A DNA stretch of 64,000 bases from Yersinia canariae (lineage in GTDB: Bacteria > Pseudomonadota > Gammaproteobacteria > Enterobacterales > Enterobacteriaceae): contig NZ_CP043727.1 in NCBI RefSeq assembly GCF_009831415.1, positions 620,001 through 684,000 of the forward strand, given 5' to 3'. A program made the translations under genes and the position numbers. The stretch's first letter is position 1. Each line of letters starts with the position of its first letter. Below are positions 20,510 to 29,184 of this stretch, one piece after another. The notes under the pieces are model-generated. The model saw only the letters and a list, made by a program, of their open reading frames with translations. It made no database searches and was not told the DNA's origin.

Positions 20510-21838
20510 CTATCTCCGCATTATCAAAACGGACTCTTTACCCATTGTTGTGGCAATTTGATTCCTTTTTGCCATTCGCTTATTGAGAATCGATCTTTCT
20601 ATTTGGTGAATGAAGGTACAGCCTTCGTATTCTAATAGCTCCCTCATGATTTTATCTAATGGGACCTCTACATTAGATACTCTACGATTACCTAAAGTCC
20701 AAAACATATAGCCATTTTCTCTAAGGCACCCGATTGAGTTTTTTAGGGATAAATGCAAGTCATAAACAAAGCTTACTATTTTTCTAACATTGCTTGGGTT
20801 CAATTCATTAATTTCTTCGATACATAGGCGTAGCGATTTTGAATGATTTAATACCTCAATTCCTTTTTGCTTATGTTCTTTAAGTATCCCACCTAAGCTA
20901 TTTGAATCTATCGAACTTTGATTAGATAATAGATCGATTTTTGAAATATTATCAATGTCATTCAAATTGATCCATTTTAAAGAAAGATATGAAAACTGAC
21001 CATATGTAACAGTTGTTTGGTTATCTCCATAAGGTGGTGAACTAATAATTAGATCATACTTCCTCTTTGATTCTTTATGTTTTTTTGAATCGACATTTTT
21101 TATGATAACTTTACTTAATGATTTTGATTTTATTAACACATTGTTATCACTAAGAATCTTCTTCTGCAACTTTATGCTTTCTAAATTTTTTAATAAGTTT
21201 TTATTGAAAATTTCAATTGCTGATGGAGTTTGCTCTATTTGATCTTCTGTTTTAATATGCAACTTATAGGTGGAGTTTCTAGAATTACATACAGTTCTGA
21301 TTGTATTACTTAGCGTTAGCCAGAATATTTTTCTAGCCCACTTTGACTCCTCAAGCATGATCGAACGATATATTTTACTCAGTTCTCTTTGTTTTTCGTG
21401 AGTGAACCATTTTTTTATTCCAGGAAAGTCCACTGAAATGCTATAAAAAATATCATTCTCGATATTATTTTGTAATGTTGTTATTTTTTCTTTCAGCTTA
21501 CTAATATATAGTGGGCCACTTTTAACTTCGCACGCTAAAATAGCTAATGGGTTGATATCATAACCAATAAAATCTTTCCCTCGTAGCATAGCTTCGCCAA
21601 GGGTTGTACCTGAACCCACAAACGGATCGAAAATAGTTTTTATGCAAGGATCAATGCTAGATACAACATCTATAAGTTCTCCTTGCATCTCGGGTACCAT
21701 CATTGCGGGGTACTGCACAAGGGCATGACAGTGCTTTCTTGTCGAACGACCTTTAAAAGACCAATACGACTCATCGAGAAGAGAAAAGGACTGGATTTTC
21801 TCTATAATCGTTTTATCAAGTGATGAATATACTGGCAT
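20510..21838 (-). CDS. DNA methyltransferase (N4-cytosine/N6-adenine type)
   Basis: 442 residues, first gene of the operon. AdoMet motif I (DPFVGSGTTLGEAM, 71-84) and motif II (FIGYDINPLA) come first; catalytic motif IV SPPYGD is at 267-272. Motif I before motif IV excludes the beta class. SPPY is most frequent in N4-cytosine enzymes but also occurs in N6-adenine ones. The roughly 190-residue stretch in between (charged, Lys-rich) may hold target recognition. No restriction enzyme gene is adjacent; the partners are instead an Hsp90-like kinase and a receiver protein. Low G+C relative to the chromosome indicates recent transfer. Confidence 0.85.
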   Translation of the reverse strand: MPVYSSLDKTIIEKIQSFSLLDESYWSFKGRSTRKHCHALVQYPAMMVPEMQGELIDVVSSIDPCIKTIFDPFVGSGTTLGEAMLRGKDFIGYDINPLAILACEVKSGPLYISKLKEKITTLQNNIENDIFYSISVDFPGIKKWFTHEKQRELSKIYRSIMLEESKWARKIFWLTLSNTIRTVCNSRNSTYKLHIKTEDQIEQTPSAIEIFNKNLLKNLESIKLQKKILSDNNVLIKSKSLSKVIIKNVDSKKHKESKRKYDLIISSPPYGDNQTTVTYGQFSYLSLKWINLNDIDNISKIDLLSNQSSIDSNSLGGILKEHKQKGIEVLNHSKSLRLCIEEINELNPSNVRKIVSFVYDLHLSLKNSIGCLRENGYMFWTLGNRRVSNVEVPLDKIMRELLEYEGCTFIHQIERSILNKRMAKRNQIATTMGKESVLIMRR

Positions 21839-22150
21839 TAAATAACCTTTTTTAACTTAAAAAAATTACCGATTATCTTTATGTTATCAATTTTTAAGCA
21901 GCAACACCAGGTTGCTCTTATAGTTCCCTCTACGATACAACATTTCATAAAATCATTCATGCTATTGTTTGTAAACGTTTTTTCAGGGTGTAAGTATTTT
22001 CATTTGTACTATGCTCTATGCATAAAAAAGTAATCCTGCACGAAACTTCTCCCAGGTAAGACAAGGGTTTCGAAAGAGTGAACCAGAGCTGGATGGGGAT
22101 TATGTCAATTTGACAAGCGCGACTCAATGCAGAGCAAATTTTGTTAAGCC
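21839..22150. other. upstream region of the methyltransferase operon
   Basis: 312 bases, no ORF supported. The operon promoter must lie here; AT-rich stretches follow the start codon at 21838, but no clear -10/-35 pair or operator can be assigned. The right half (22030-22150) has higher G+C and belongs to the neighbouring tssG-remnant segment. Confidence 0.45.
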
Positions 22151-22926
22151 TTACGTAGACTGGATTTCGGAAGGCCGCAAATAGTTATATGTCATGATTA
22201 GAGTGTTTCTATATAACACCACCTTATACCCCGCCATCAGCAAGGGGTCGCCCATACGTGGCAGCGGTGCGAGATTCATCGGGATTGTCAGTGTCAGGCT
22301 GGCATCGTAATCACACCCCAGATAAATACGCAGCAGGGTAAAAACGTCCTCCCGCAGCTGACCGCCGGACAGCCAGCCTTTGGCCTCTGCCGTGTCTTCA
22401 GTTAACATTTCGACGCCGATGAAGTAGTTAGCATCTGAAGTTTCGCTGCCGAGGACCAGATGATCCCCCAGCCTTTGCTGCTCTGAAAACGAAAATCTCG
22501 CCTGTTTTCCGGCGGGCATCCGCGTGACCTTATGCGGCTTCCCTGTGACCCGGGTGTTGGGCGCCTGCATGGGCAGTTCCTTCCGCCGTGCGGGTGGTTC
22601 TTACCAGCGACTGCAATAAGCCAGTAAACGCGACGTGGGCACGTCTCCGCTGTCAGTGATGCCGGACAGGGCCATCAGGCTGCGCGAAGTTTTGTCGGTA
22701 CCGCCGTCCTCAAAGGTGGCGGGATAACTGTACTTTCGCCAGATGCGATAAAACTGCGTAATCATCCGGTGGTTGAAGATGTCTAAAAAGGCTTTAAGCG
22801 CCTAATGACCTTCGCGCTGTTGGGTAATGTCATCGATGTAGCCGGTCGGCAGTGGCGAATCCACGCCGTACAGCCCCATTAATGTGGTGCGTACTGTCGG
22901 CGGCGCATCCGGGCGTTTCGGATCCG
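22151..22926 (-). pseudogene. tssG: type VI secretion TssG fragment
   Basis: Minus-strand frames reconstruct part of a TssG (ImpH/VasB) protein: LYGVDSPLPTGYIDDITQQR, then a TAG stop, then ALKAFLDIFNHRMITQFYRI and WRKYSYPATFEDGG. Another stop and frame change near 22600 follow. The last part (22151-22570) is an open frame with LLRIYLGCDYDASLTLTIP, corresponding to the TssG C-terminal half. At least two disabling changes are visible and no other T6SS gene lies nearby. So this is a stranded piece, not a working baseplate gene. Confidence 0.7.
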
Positions 22927-22949
22927 TTGTTTAATTAATATTAAACAAC
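22926..22949. repeat. inverted repeat at tssG fragment edge
   Basis: GTTGTTTAAT (22926-22935) and ATTAAACAAC (22940-22949) form a perfect 10-base stem with a TAAT loop exactly where the tssG homology stops. It could be an element end or a recombination joint. Confidence 0.55.
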
Positions 22950-23340
22950 CAAAATATTAAACCAGTAGGGATGTCTAACCGGCTAATTTTCAATATTGTA
23001 ATTATTTCTGTACTACCAAAATGAAAAGGTTTCTCAAAATCCCAAATCAACTAATCTTTAAGTAAGTACGAAATTAAACCTACAATAATAAAGGTGGTGC
23101 AGGTTATAAAGCATACTGAAAATAACTTCCCGAGTGGTCAACTAGGAATATTTAGAAGTATCATTTCCTACAGGAGGCATTTTAGTGATCTCCACGGTTT
23201 TACTTTGTATGTATCATTCCTCAGTGCCAGCATATTCAGCCATTGCTCATCCGGTCAGTTATTCAGGTATTCATGAGGTCGTTCACTGAGTCAGCCCTCC
23301 CTGATTTATCGTGCTTCATTCAGCGTTCTCAATGGATAAA

Positions 23341-23373
23341 AACATCCCAGCTCGATTGGCTGGGATGTTTTAC
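23341..23373 (+). terminator. strong rho-independent terminator of unknown owner
   Basis: AACATCCCAGC (23341-23351) pairs perfectly with GCTGGGATGTT (23359-23369), followed by TTAC. The gene it once served on the plus strand is no longer recognisable. Confidence 0.65.
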
Positions 23374-23513
23374 TTAATTATCATATTTAAAATCAAAGGA
23401 GATCTTAGATACCTTCAGATCTATACCAGTAAGCGTAAAGTCAGTGCCGTATGTAGCCAATAGCTCTGTCCTGATAGCTTAGACGCCCGCCTAAATTAGA
23501 CGGGTACCTAACT

Positions 23514-23693
23514 ATGGGATCTCAATCCTGGCGTTCTGAACCACGGAAAAATTATACAAATGACTTTAAACTTCGCATGGTCGAGCTGGCTTCTCAGCCC
23601 TGAGCCAACGTTGCTCAGATTGCCCGCGAATACGGCATCAATGACAATGTCATCTTCAAATGGCTAAGGCTCTGGCAGAACGAAGGCCGCATA
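23514..23693 (+). pseudogene. IS66-family orfA (tnpA) fragment
   Basis: From ATG 23514 the frame reads MGSQSWRSEPRKNYTNDFKL, then RMVELASQP, an in-frame stop (TGA), then ANVAQIAREYGINDNVIFKW. This is the N-terminal helix-turn-helix of the IS66 accessory protein TnpA (ISEc8 group). The nonsense codon and the loss of everything downstream show it is dead. Confidence 0.75.
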
Positions 23694-24060
23694 AACAGCA
23701 GCATCGACACGGTAAGGTACCTCCAGTTTCCCACATTCATCGAAGCAATGTAGGCGGTGAGGGTTTTCCTGCTGCGATACGCTCCTGTGCATGGTCACCG
23801 AAACGGCGCAAGTCGTGGATAATGATCAATTGCTGCCCAGAACACAGAGTTGATCCGCTGTGAATCCGTCAATTCTTCATTAAGTCATTCCATGGAAAAC
23901 CTCTGCCTGAGTTGAGAATAGCGCCAGTAAAAAGAATGGGATGCTACGTAATTAAATCGAGATGCCGGGCTGAGTACCGGCCCGTCTCAGAGCCGGTATT
24001 GTCGTTATGGTAATGTCTCAGTACTGGCTGCAACCAAACGAACGTTCTGCGCTACTGTAG

Positions 24061-24116
24061 TGTTTAGTGTTTAGTGTTTAGTGTTTAGTGTTTAGTGTTT
24101 AGTGTTTAGTGTTTAG
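24061..24116. repeat. heptanucleotide tandem array (TGTTTAG)8
   Basis: Eight perfect copies of TGTTTAG, preceded by TAG. It covers the 3' end of the Gp2-like pseudogene on the minus strand: the repaired frame ends ...QRTKH-stop inside the array. Because 7 is not a multiple of 3, all frames meet TAA within 21 bases of repeat. The array therefore acts as a three-frame stop whatever its copy number. Confidence 0.95.
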
Positions 24117-24718
24117 TTCGCTGCTTCGCCATGTAGCTGAGACGGAAAGTCAGTGCGTCCAGCGTGTTCCTAAAATCGTTTTTTGAGATCTAAGAAACTC
24201 ATAGGGTTATCCGGAAAGTGAACTAGTTCCCGGTATTCTTGGTAGTCACGCATCCTCAACGCACTTAACCACGCTTTCTGGATAAGAGAGGCCAGACCCG
24301 TCCCGTTATCGTCGTAGCTACCCAGTGAGTTAAAACTGTCGGTATTGACGAGCAGGGCAATATGATAATGCTTCTTACCCCCTAGGTCGGGTTGTTCCCG
24401 AACCCAGATATATCGAAGGGTACTGCGGTGTATTCGCTTCCCTTCTCTGGCTTTTCTTTGTAAGTAAGTGGTGATTTTTTCCTTCAACGATTCGATGAAA
24501 CGGGACATCAGCCCCTGGCTTAGATCCGGGGCAGAGAGAATACTGTCGCCAATATCACGGTATTCAGGCAGACGAAGGTCCACCCGAATAACGGTCGTGC
24601 GTGAGTGATCGTTGAGGGCATTCCAGATAACTTTCATGATTTGTTGCAGGTAATGGGTATTGAAGGGTACCTTGCGTTCACCCAGTGCCACTTCGTTGAT
24701 GTTATTGAAAATAAACAT
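24106..24718 (-). pseudogene. inovirus Gp2/YagK-type replication protein, frameshifted near C-terminus
   Basis: The frame from ATG 24718 (MFIFNNINEVALGERKVPFN) runs to 24170. It has VIRVDLRLPEYRD, RFIESLKEKI, RYIWVREQ, then KKHYHIALLVNTDSF and IQKAWLSAL, the pattern of YagK/YfjJ C-terminal and inovirus Gp2 proteins. These resemble rolling-circle replication initiators. After FLDLKKRF a stop ends the frame. Removing one A from the A6 tract (T6 at about 24179-24184 on the plus strand) restores FLDLKNDFRNTLDALTF and then RLSYMAKQRTKH, the family's SYLAK-type end. So this is either a pseudogene or a homopolymer sequencing slip. A GTG start at 24733 is also possible. Confidence 0.7.
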
Positions 24719-24733
24719 AATATTTTCATCCAC

Positions 24734-25107
24734 CTGTCGATTTCAGGCAAAGAGATGCCCTGCCGGGTCACAGACAGGCACAGTGGATATGTGGATTCGG
24801 ATTTATGAGGCTGGCAGGGATACGGGTTACTAAAGGTGTGGTTTACTGCCGTACTCAACGCGACTGTCCTGCTGCTCACCTCTGGAATGTTGTTTAAGTG
24901 TTTGTATAGCAAGGAGTCGATATGCCTGTTATCAATGTTAATAACAGGCATATATTATCTATCCGACACTCGCTCACTTTCGCATAACCTTCTGGCATAC
25001 CGTTTAGCACACTGATTTATAAAACAAAATCACTCTGAAGTTAGCTGTTCCATACAATATGTATTTACCCTTGAATGGGGGGGTACCCCTTCAGCATTTC
25101 GAGTGGC
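24734..25107. other. gap between gp2-like genes
   Basis: 374 bases, no supported gene. A perfect inverted repeat, CATATGCCTGTTATT region (24920) with AATAACAGGCATATATT (24941), forms a hairpin of about 13 base pairs. On the minus strand it lies upstream of the 24718 start. A run of seven G is at 25077-25083. Confidence 0.5.
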
Positions 25108-25704
25108 TCAAATCAACGGTTCGAGTACTGTGCGGTACGCAAAGCAGACGTACTCATCCATCATGCTGGTGAGCCTGTGGTTCTCGGTCTGCCGGTCATT
25201 AACCCAGCTATTGACCTCCTCGCCTGATTTTAACTTCAGATTTTCAATCCAGTCAGCAAGACTATTTCCCAGCATCAAATCGTACCAGCACAGCCAGACA
25301 AGCTTTAGACGGAGCTCAGTTCCGCTGAACTGTTGAAACAGGCTGGTGAGTTTATTCGCCAGTGAACGTTGTTTTAAGCGGACACATTCAGAAAGCAGGA
25401 CACCTTCCAGCATCGGATGATGGACGAGCAAATGCTCCTGCGTACATAAACTGACGCTCAGGTCGTCCTCAAGGGATAAGGATGCTGTCGATGCTTTACC
25501 GTAAATGATTCGGTGCAGGCATTGCGGAACAATCGCAATAACCGGGTCTTTCCCAGGAAATTGCAGACATCCTACTGTCAGGGCATGGGTGTAATAAATA
25601 TTCTGATGGCACATACCCTGGCAAACGGCCAGTTTTGTAAAACCCATCAGCCAGGTTTGGTAATATTTATGGAGCTCTTCGTAACGGGGTTTGTAGTCTT
25701 TCAT
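25108..25704 (-). CDS. hypothetical protein of P4-like islands
   Basis: 198 residues starting MKDYKPRYEELHKYYQTWL. I do not recognise a domain. It is soluble, with several Cys (LAVCQGMC, VGCLQF) and a Trp-rich block LKLVWLCWYDLMLGNSLADW near 145. It sits between the two Gp2/YagK-type genes and upstream of alpA, all on the minus strand. That makes it part of the replication/regulatory segment of a satellite-like element. Codon usage looks coding throughout. Confidence 0.55.
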   Translation of the reverse strand: MKDYKPRYEELHKYYQTWLMGFTKLAVCQGMCHQNIYYTHALTVGCLQFPGKDPVIAIVPQCLHRIIYGKASTASLSLEDDLSVSLCTQEHLLVHHPMLEGVLLSECVRLKQRSLANKLTSLFQQFSGTELRLKLVWLCWYDLMLGNSLADWIENLKLKSGEEVNSWVNDRQTENHRLTSMMDEYVCFAYRTVLEPLI

Positions 25705-25991
25705 TCAATAATCCTTGGGGTCAAAGGGTACGCAGCCAGAAGCAGCCGATAGCATCGGACAGTGACTCTGACTACCAGGGAATAGGGTTAACGGGTGTTT
25801 ACAAAGGAACGGAGCAGTGATGTTCGATAACGCTTTATATGCCCCTCAACGGGCGATTGTTGAGTTATTTAAAGAAAAGGCGGGTTTATGCTCCTGTATC
25901 TGTCGTTAAAATGATGCTTTGAGGCGGGTGTTGAATTTTTTATTCAATCCTATCAATGCGTGATGAGTTACCCACTTGAAAAGTTTCCGCT
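25705..25991. other. gap upstream of the 25108 gene
   Basis: 287 bases without a supported gene. The start of the neighbouring ORF is preceded by CCCAAGGATTATTGA on the minus strand, giving AAGGA as ribosome site. Confidence 0.4.
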
Positions 25992-26207
25992 TCACAACGA
26001 CGGCTCCCGGGATATCTCGATCCTCTCCAGTACCCAAGCATGTACCTCGCTGTGCAGCCAACGGGAACTGCGCCCAAGTTTAATCGGCTTGGGGAACTTA
26101 CCTTCGCTGATAAGTTGATAAAACCATTTGTCGCTCAAGCCGGTGAACTCGGTGATAAAAGCCATCGTGACCAGATGGTCGTTGGTTAGGTCGGGTAATA
26201 CGGTCAT
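25992..26207 (-). CDS. alpA: AlpA-family transcriptional regulator
   Basis: 71 residues, typical size. Sequence pattern: LVTMAFITEFTGLSDKWFYQ, then LISEGKFPKPIKLGRSSRWL, then HSEVHAWVLERI. This is the MerR-like winged helix of AlpA/phage excisionase-type activators. In CP4-57, AlpA turns on integrase/excisionase expression. Here it is the only obvious regulator of excision in the island and probably controls the integrase at 14299 or the adjacent replication genes. The symbol reflects the family. Confidence 0.88.
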   Translation of the reverse strand: MTVLPDLTNDHLVTMAFITEFTGLSDKWFYQLISEGKFPKPIKLGRSSRWLHSEVHAWVLERIEISREPSL

Positions 26208-26328
26208 GGTAGTGCTCTCCGATTGGTCAAAGGGAAACCGGAGTCGGGCGGGTAGGGCTACGTGCTTACCCTGCTGACTCTGCTATACCAACCGGGGTTG
26301 TTGTAAAAAATAAATGCAGGCCGAACTG

Positions 26329-26913
26329 CTATTGACTGCGGGGTCTGCCCAAACCACTTGGCGGAGGGATTTCGTTACACCCCCAAATGTACTGACCGTC
26401 CTTCTGTTCCTCTTTGGCCAGATAGCTGATGATGTAACGCAGTCCGTTGATCCCTTCTTCGTCGTTATAATTAACTGGCTCACCGATATCGATATCTGCG
26501 ACATAAGACGCTTTGTACTCACACCGATTGTAATAACCCTGATGATCAGTGATGTCCTGCCAGACAGCGCGTACCCGTTCAGCGACGTGGTACGTCGCCT
26601 GGTTGGTGTGGCCATTGAGGTAAAACACGATATGCGCATGGCACCCGTGCCGATGCGTTGTTTCCAGTACCCAGAAATAGCCGACGGTGTTTGATAGCAA
26701 CATGGTCTTTTCTATCAGTGCACGGACTTCTCGCTGTGTATCACGCAAGGAATGGTTGCTAAAACGCCATGAGCCTGTTTTGTAGAACAGATCGACTCTC
26801 AGCACCTGCAAGCGCGCGTAGCGTGCCAGTAATTGATTTAGGTGGTGGTTAATCAGGGAGAGAAGGAACCAGTTCATTGTGTAGCCAGGGTTGAAGGGGT
26901 AGGGAATGTGCAT
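26329..26913 (-). CDS. inovirus Gp2/YagK-YfjJ family protein
   Basis: 194 residues from ATG 26913 (MHIPYPFNPGYTMNWFLLSL); an upstream TTG at 26952 is less likely. Family blocks: LQVLRVDLFYKTGSWRF, YFWVLETTHRHGCHAHIVFY (the His-rich HUH-like strand), YYNRCEYKASYVADI and LRYIISYLAKEEQK, ending GCNEIPPPSGLGRPRSQ. It resembles rolling-circle initiation proteins, but two separated catalytic Tyr cannot be assigned. Unlike the copy at 24106 this gene reaches the family's usual C-terminus. Confidence 0.75.
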   Translation of the reverse strand: MHIPYPFNPGYTMNWFLLSLINHHLNQLLARYARLQVLRVDLFYKTGSWRFSNHSLRDTQREVRALIEKTMLLSNTVGYFWVLETTHRHGCHAHIVFYLNGHTNQATYHVAERVRAVWQDITDHQGYYNRCEYKASYVADIDIGEPVNYNDEEGINGLRYIISYLAKEEQKDGQYIWGCNEIPPPSGLGRPRSQ

Positions 26914-27371
26914 TGGGTTATCCTCTGTCGTATGTACAAAGGAAGGGGACAAAATGTATTTTTTAGTTACCAGACCTTCTCAACGTTGATCAGTTGGCAC
27001 TGACGTTGAGGTGAATTGGTAGCTGATCGGGATGCGTGCAGGTTCGAGGAGTAGACACTTTGGCTTATTCTTCTGCGAGTAGGTGTGATTTTACGTCTAG
27101 GGAGATAGGAGCAGATTCAAGTCTTGCTTCTGGAGATAGAAGGGGAGAGAACACTGCTGGTTTCCCTTAATTATACTAAAAACCCAAATATTCTACCTGG
27201 TATTCCCCCTGGTTTTAATTGTGTGAGGCTTAGTGTTTTTCCGTGAAGCCGGGTTATTATGTCTAGGTGGATTACAGTTATCGAAGAATAAAATCAATTA
27301 TATGAAAAATAATAACATTTAAACGATAAGATATGCATAATCTTCAATATGATTAACAGGTGGATATAAGC
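26914..27371. other. divergent intergenic region of the island
   Basis: 458 bases separate the minus-strand Gp2 gene from the plus-strand RHH gene, so both promoters lie here. No ORF is supported. The right third (27230-27350) is AT-rich. AGGTGG at 27358-27363 is the ribosome site of the next gene. Confidence 0.45.
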
Positions 27372-28169
27372 ATGGGTGACCGTATAACCTTTAATATTCG
27401 TACTCCAGAGACTGTGCGCGTACTGGAAGAGTACAGTAAATCACAAGGGATCTCCCGTTCGCAGGTTATTGCTACATTGCTGGACGCCACTATACCTATC
27501 CTGAAAGATGTTAATCGCTATTACCAGCTTGCGGATGAACTGAATACACGGTTGTTATCCGGCGTCTATCAGCAGGATTTACCGCAAAGACGCAATGTTG
27601 TCGCCGCTGAGAAGTATTGCCTGGAACTCTGGGAAAGTAAGCTACAGGCAGGAAAAGGTTATGACTTTGACAGCGTCAATGGCGTGATGCATGTTCGTGA
27701 GCGGAAGCGACACTATCGTCGGGATAATGCTATCGGCAAAGTGGAAAGCCGGTACATCAAAGATCTCTGTCTATCGCTTCTGGAAAAGTCAGAGCTGGAT
27801 GCCCATTACGCCTGTTTTATTTACACGGAAAGGAAAGTTTTTATGGATAAGAAACAGCAAGAGGAAGCCTCTTCACCCGTAAAACTGGCTGCGGGGGATG
27901 CGATCATTTTGCTGGTCAAAGATGTCGTTTATGGCGAGTTCTTTTTTGATCTTGCCAGTGCCCTCTTTATCCGCGTGGTTGATCTGATGTCTTTCGGCAC
28001 GAAAGGGATTCCAGAGACAACAAAAGATCCGCGGGTATACTGCTGGATACCTATTTTGTTCAGTGGTCATAACGCAGTGATTGTGCCCGTTTATCGGATA
28101 AACGCTCTGACGGGACCCACGTTGAGAAGACCGGAAAAGGTCACTGTGGTTTATAGCGCGAAAAAATAG
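27372..28169 (+). CDS. ribbon-helix-helix protein with an uncharacterised C-terminal domain
   Basis: 265 residues from ATG 27372 (MGDRITFNIRTPETVRVLEE); a GTG at 27360 is in frame but sits in the ribosome site. Residues 4-50 fit an RHH/CopG DNA-binding fold: beta strand RITFNIR, then a helix, then SRSQVIATLLDATI. The remaining about 200 residues are unfamiliar: a basic middle (VRERKRHYRRDN) and a beta-rich end with FFFDLASALFIRVVDL and CWIPILFSGHNAVIVPVYRI. It may be a DNA-binding maintenance or regulatory protein of the element. No partner toxin is adjacent. Confidence 0.6.
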   Translation: MGDRITFNIRTPETVRVLEEYSKSQGISRSQVIATLLDATIPILKDVNRYYQLADELNTRLLSGVYQQDLPQRRNVVAAEKYCLELWESKLQAGKGYDFDSVNGVMHVRERKRHYRRDNAIGKVESRYIKDLCLSLLEKSELDAHYACFIYTERKVFMDKKQQEEASSPVKLAAGDAIILLVKDVVYGEFFFDLASALFIRVVDLMSFGTKGIPETTKDPRVYCWIPILFSGHNAVIVPVYRINALTGPTLRRPEKVTVVYSAKK

Positions 28170-28389
28170 TCGCCAGATAAGGAAGTCATCCCGTATACCA
28201 AAGTCAAACCAAGGTGCAGGTTACCGATGTGAAAGGTCAACAGGGGCAGTTATTTATGCTTGAGATTGTAAATAGCTATCTGACGTTATTGAGGGATGCT
28301 GAAATTTTACACATGCAGTATTCGTGAGCGGGTGAACACTGTCTTTGGGTGGGAGGAATGCGGACAGTGCTCATATTGCCCCTGAAGTT

Positions 28390-28424
28390 GCTGTGCCAAA
28401 CAACTCTCTCGGCTGGCACAGCAG
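28390..28424 (-). terminator. hairpin downstream of the outer-membrane gene
   Basis: GCTGTGCC and GGCACAGC form an 8-base stem 12-46 bases past the OMP stop on the minus strand. There is no strong T-run, so termination is uncertain. Confidence 0.4.
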
Positions 28425-28435
28425 GTGTCCCCCTT

Positions 28436-29184
28436 TTAGAAGGTGTAGCGCACACCCAGCAGCACGTCGTTCGACGTCACCGACACCTTCGCCGTTTCAC
28501 TGGCTCCCCGACGCGTCGTGTAATTCGCTTCAACCTCCCCCGCATCCACATAGCGGTAACTGAGGTCCATACTGACGTTATCCGTGATGGCCCAGTTCAC
28601 GCCCGCCCCTACCGCCCAGGCAAAATTGTTGCTGCTGCCCGAGTGGTTACCGCTTCTCGTCGTGTCATCCCGCTGACCGGTGCTGATTTGCGTATCCGAA
28701 TCGACGGTGTGCTGGTCAAGCGACAGGTGGCTGAACCCCATGGCCGCAGAGACCCAGGGCGTGAACGGGGTGCTGTTATGAATATCCCAGTAAGCATTTA
28801 ACAACACCGTCTGGAGTTGCACCTCCAGGCTGTTCTCTTTCTTGCCCTCATAGTCCGGGTAACCAAACGAGGCTTCGTTGTAAGTTACGCCGTTATTGGC
28901 ATTCGCCTTCCCGTAGCCGGTATATTCCAGCTCCACGCGCATAGGTACGTCAAATTGCGGATGAAAATCGTAACCCGCCGCCAGCGACCCCGCAAAATTG
29001 TTGTCACGTTTACTGCCAAAATCCGAGGGGATAACGTCTGAGCGGTAGCTCAACGACTGGTCGCCCAGATTCATTATCCCTACGCCGGCCTTTCCCGAGA
29101 GATAGAGACCATTTTCAGGGGCCGCCAACGCAGAGGCCGACACCAGCGACAACGCGCCCGACAGCAGTATTTATTAAACATCAT
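28436..29184 (-). pseudogene. outer-membrane beta-barrel protein, signal peptide frameshifted
   Basis: The barrel frame has GLYLSGKAGVGIMNL, FAGSLAAGYDF, VELEYTGYGK, WVSAAMGFSHLSLD, WAVGAGVNWAITDNVSMDLS and a C-terminal GVRYTF with terminal Phe, the pattern of Opa/OmpW-like 8-strand adhesin barrels. The frame lacks an ATG: it enters as LSLVSASALAAPEN, half a signal peptide. The ATG at 29184 (ribosome site AAGGA) leads into another frame (MMFNKYCC). Adding one base to the T3 run near 29170-29172 joins them as MFNKILLSGALSLVSASALA, a good signal peptide. Either a slippage-inactivated gene or a sequencing error; function as adhesin or porin unknown. Confidence 0.75.

Larger units (their letters stand above)
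22950..24105. other. degenerate mobile DNA between the tssG fragment and the gp2 pseudogene
   Basis: No intact gene. Recognisable pieces are a short minus-strand ERPHEYLNN stretch near 23270-23290 (probable IS3-family OrfB tail, stop-interrupted), a strong terminator at 23341, an IS66-type orfA fragment at 23514, and the heptamer array at 24061. The rest gives no homology I can name. Confidence 0.5.

Noticed and set aside
22151..22570. Independent 139-residue gene
   Set aside because: The frame continues the TssG homology that lies just upstream in other frames with stops, so it is part of a pseudogene.
23094..23276. 60-residue plus-strand ORF
   Set aside because: It lies antisense to a decayed IS3-like tail and shows no coding features.
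24061..24116. CRISPR-like array
   Set aside because: The 7-base units are directly contiguous without spacers, so it is a simple tandem repeat.
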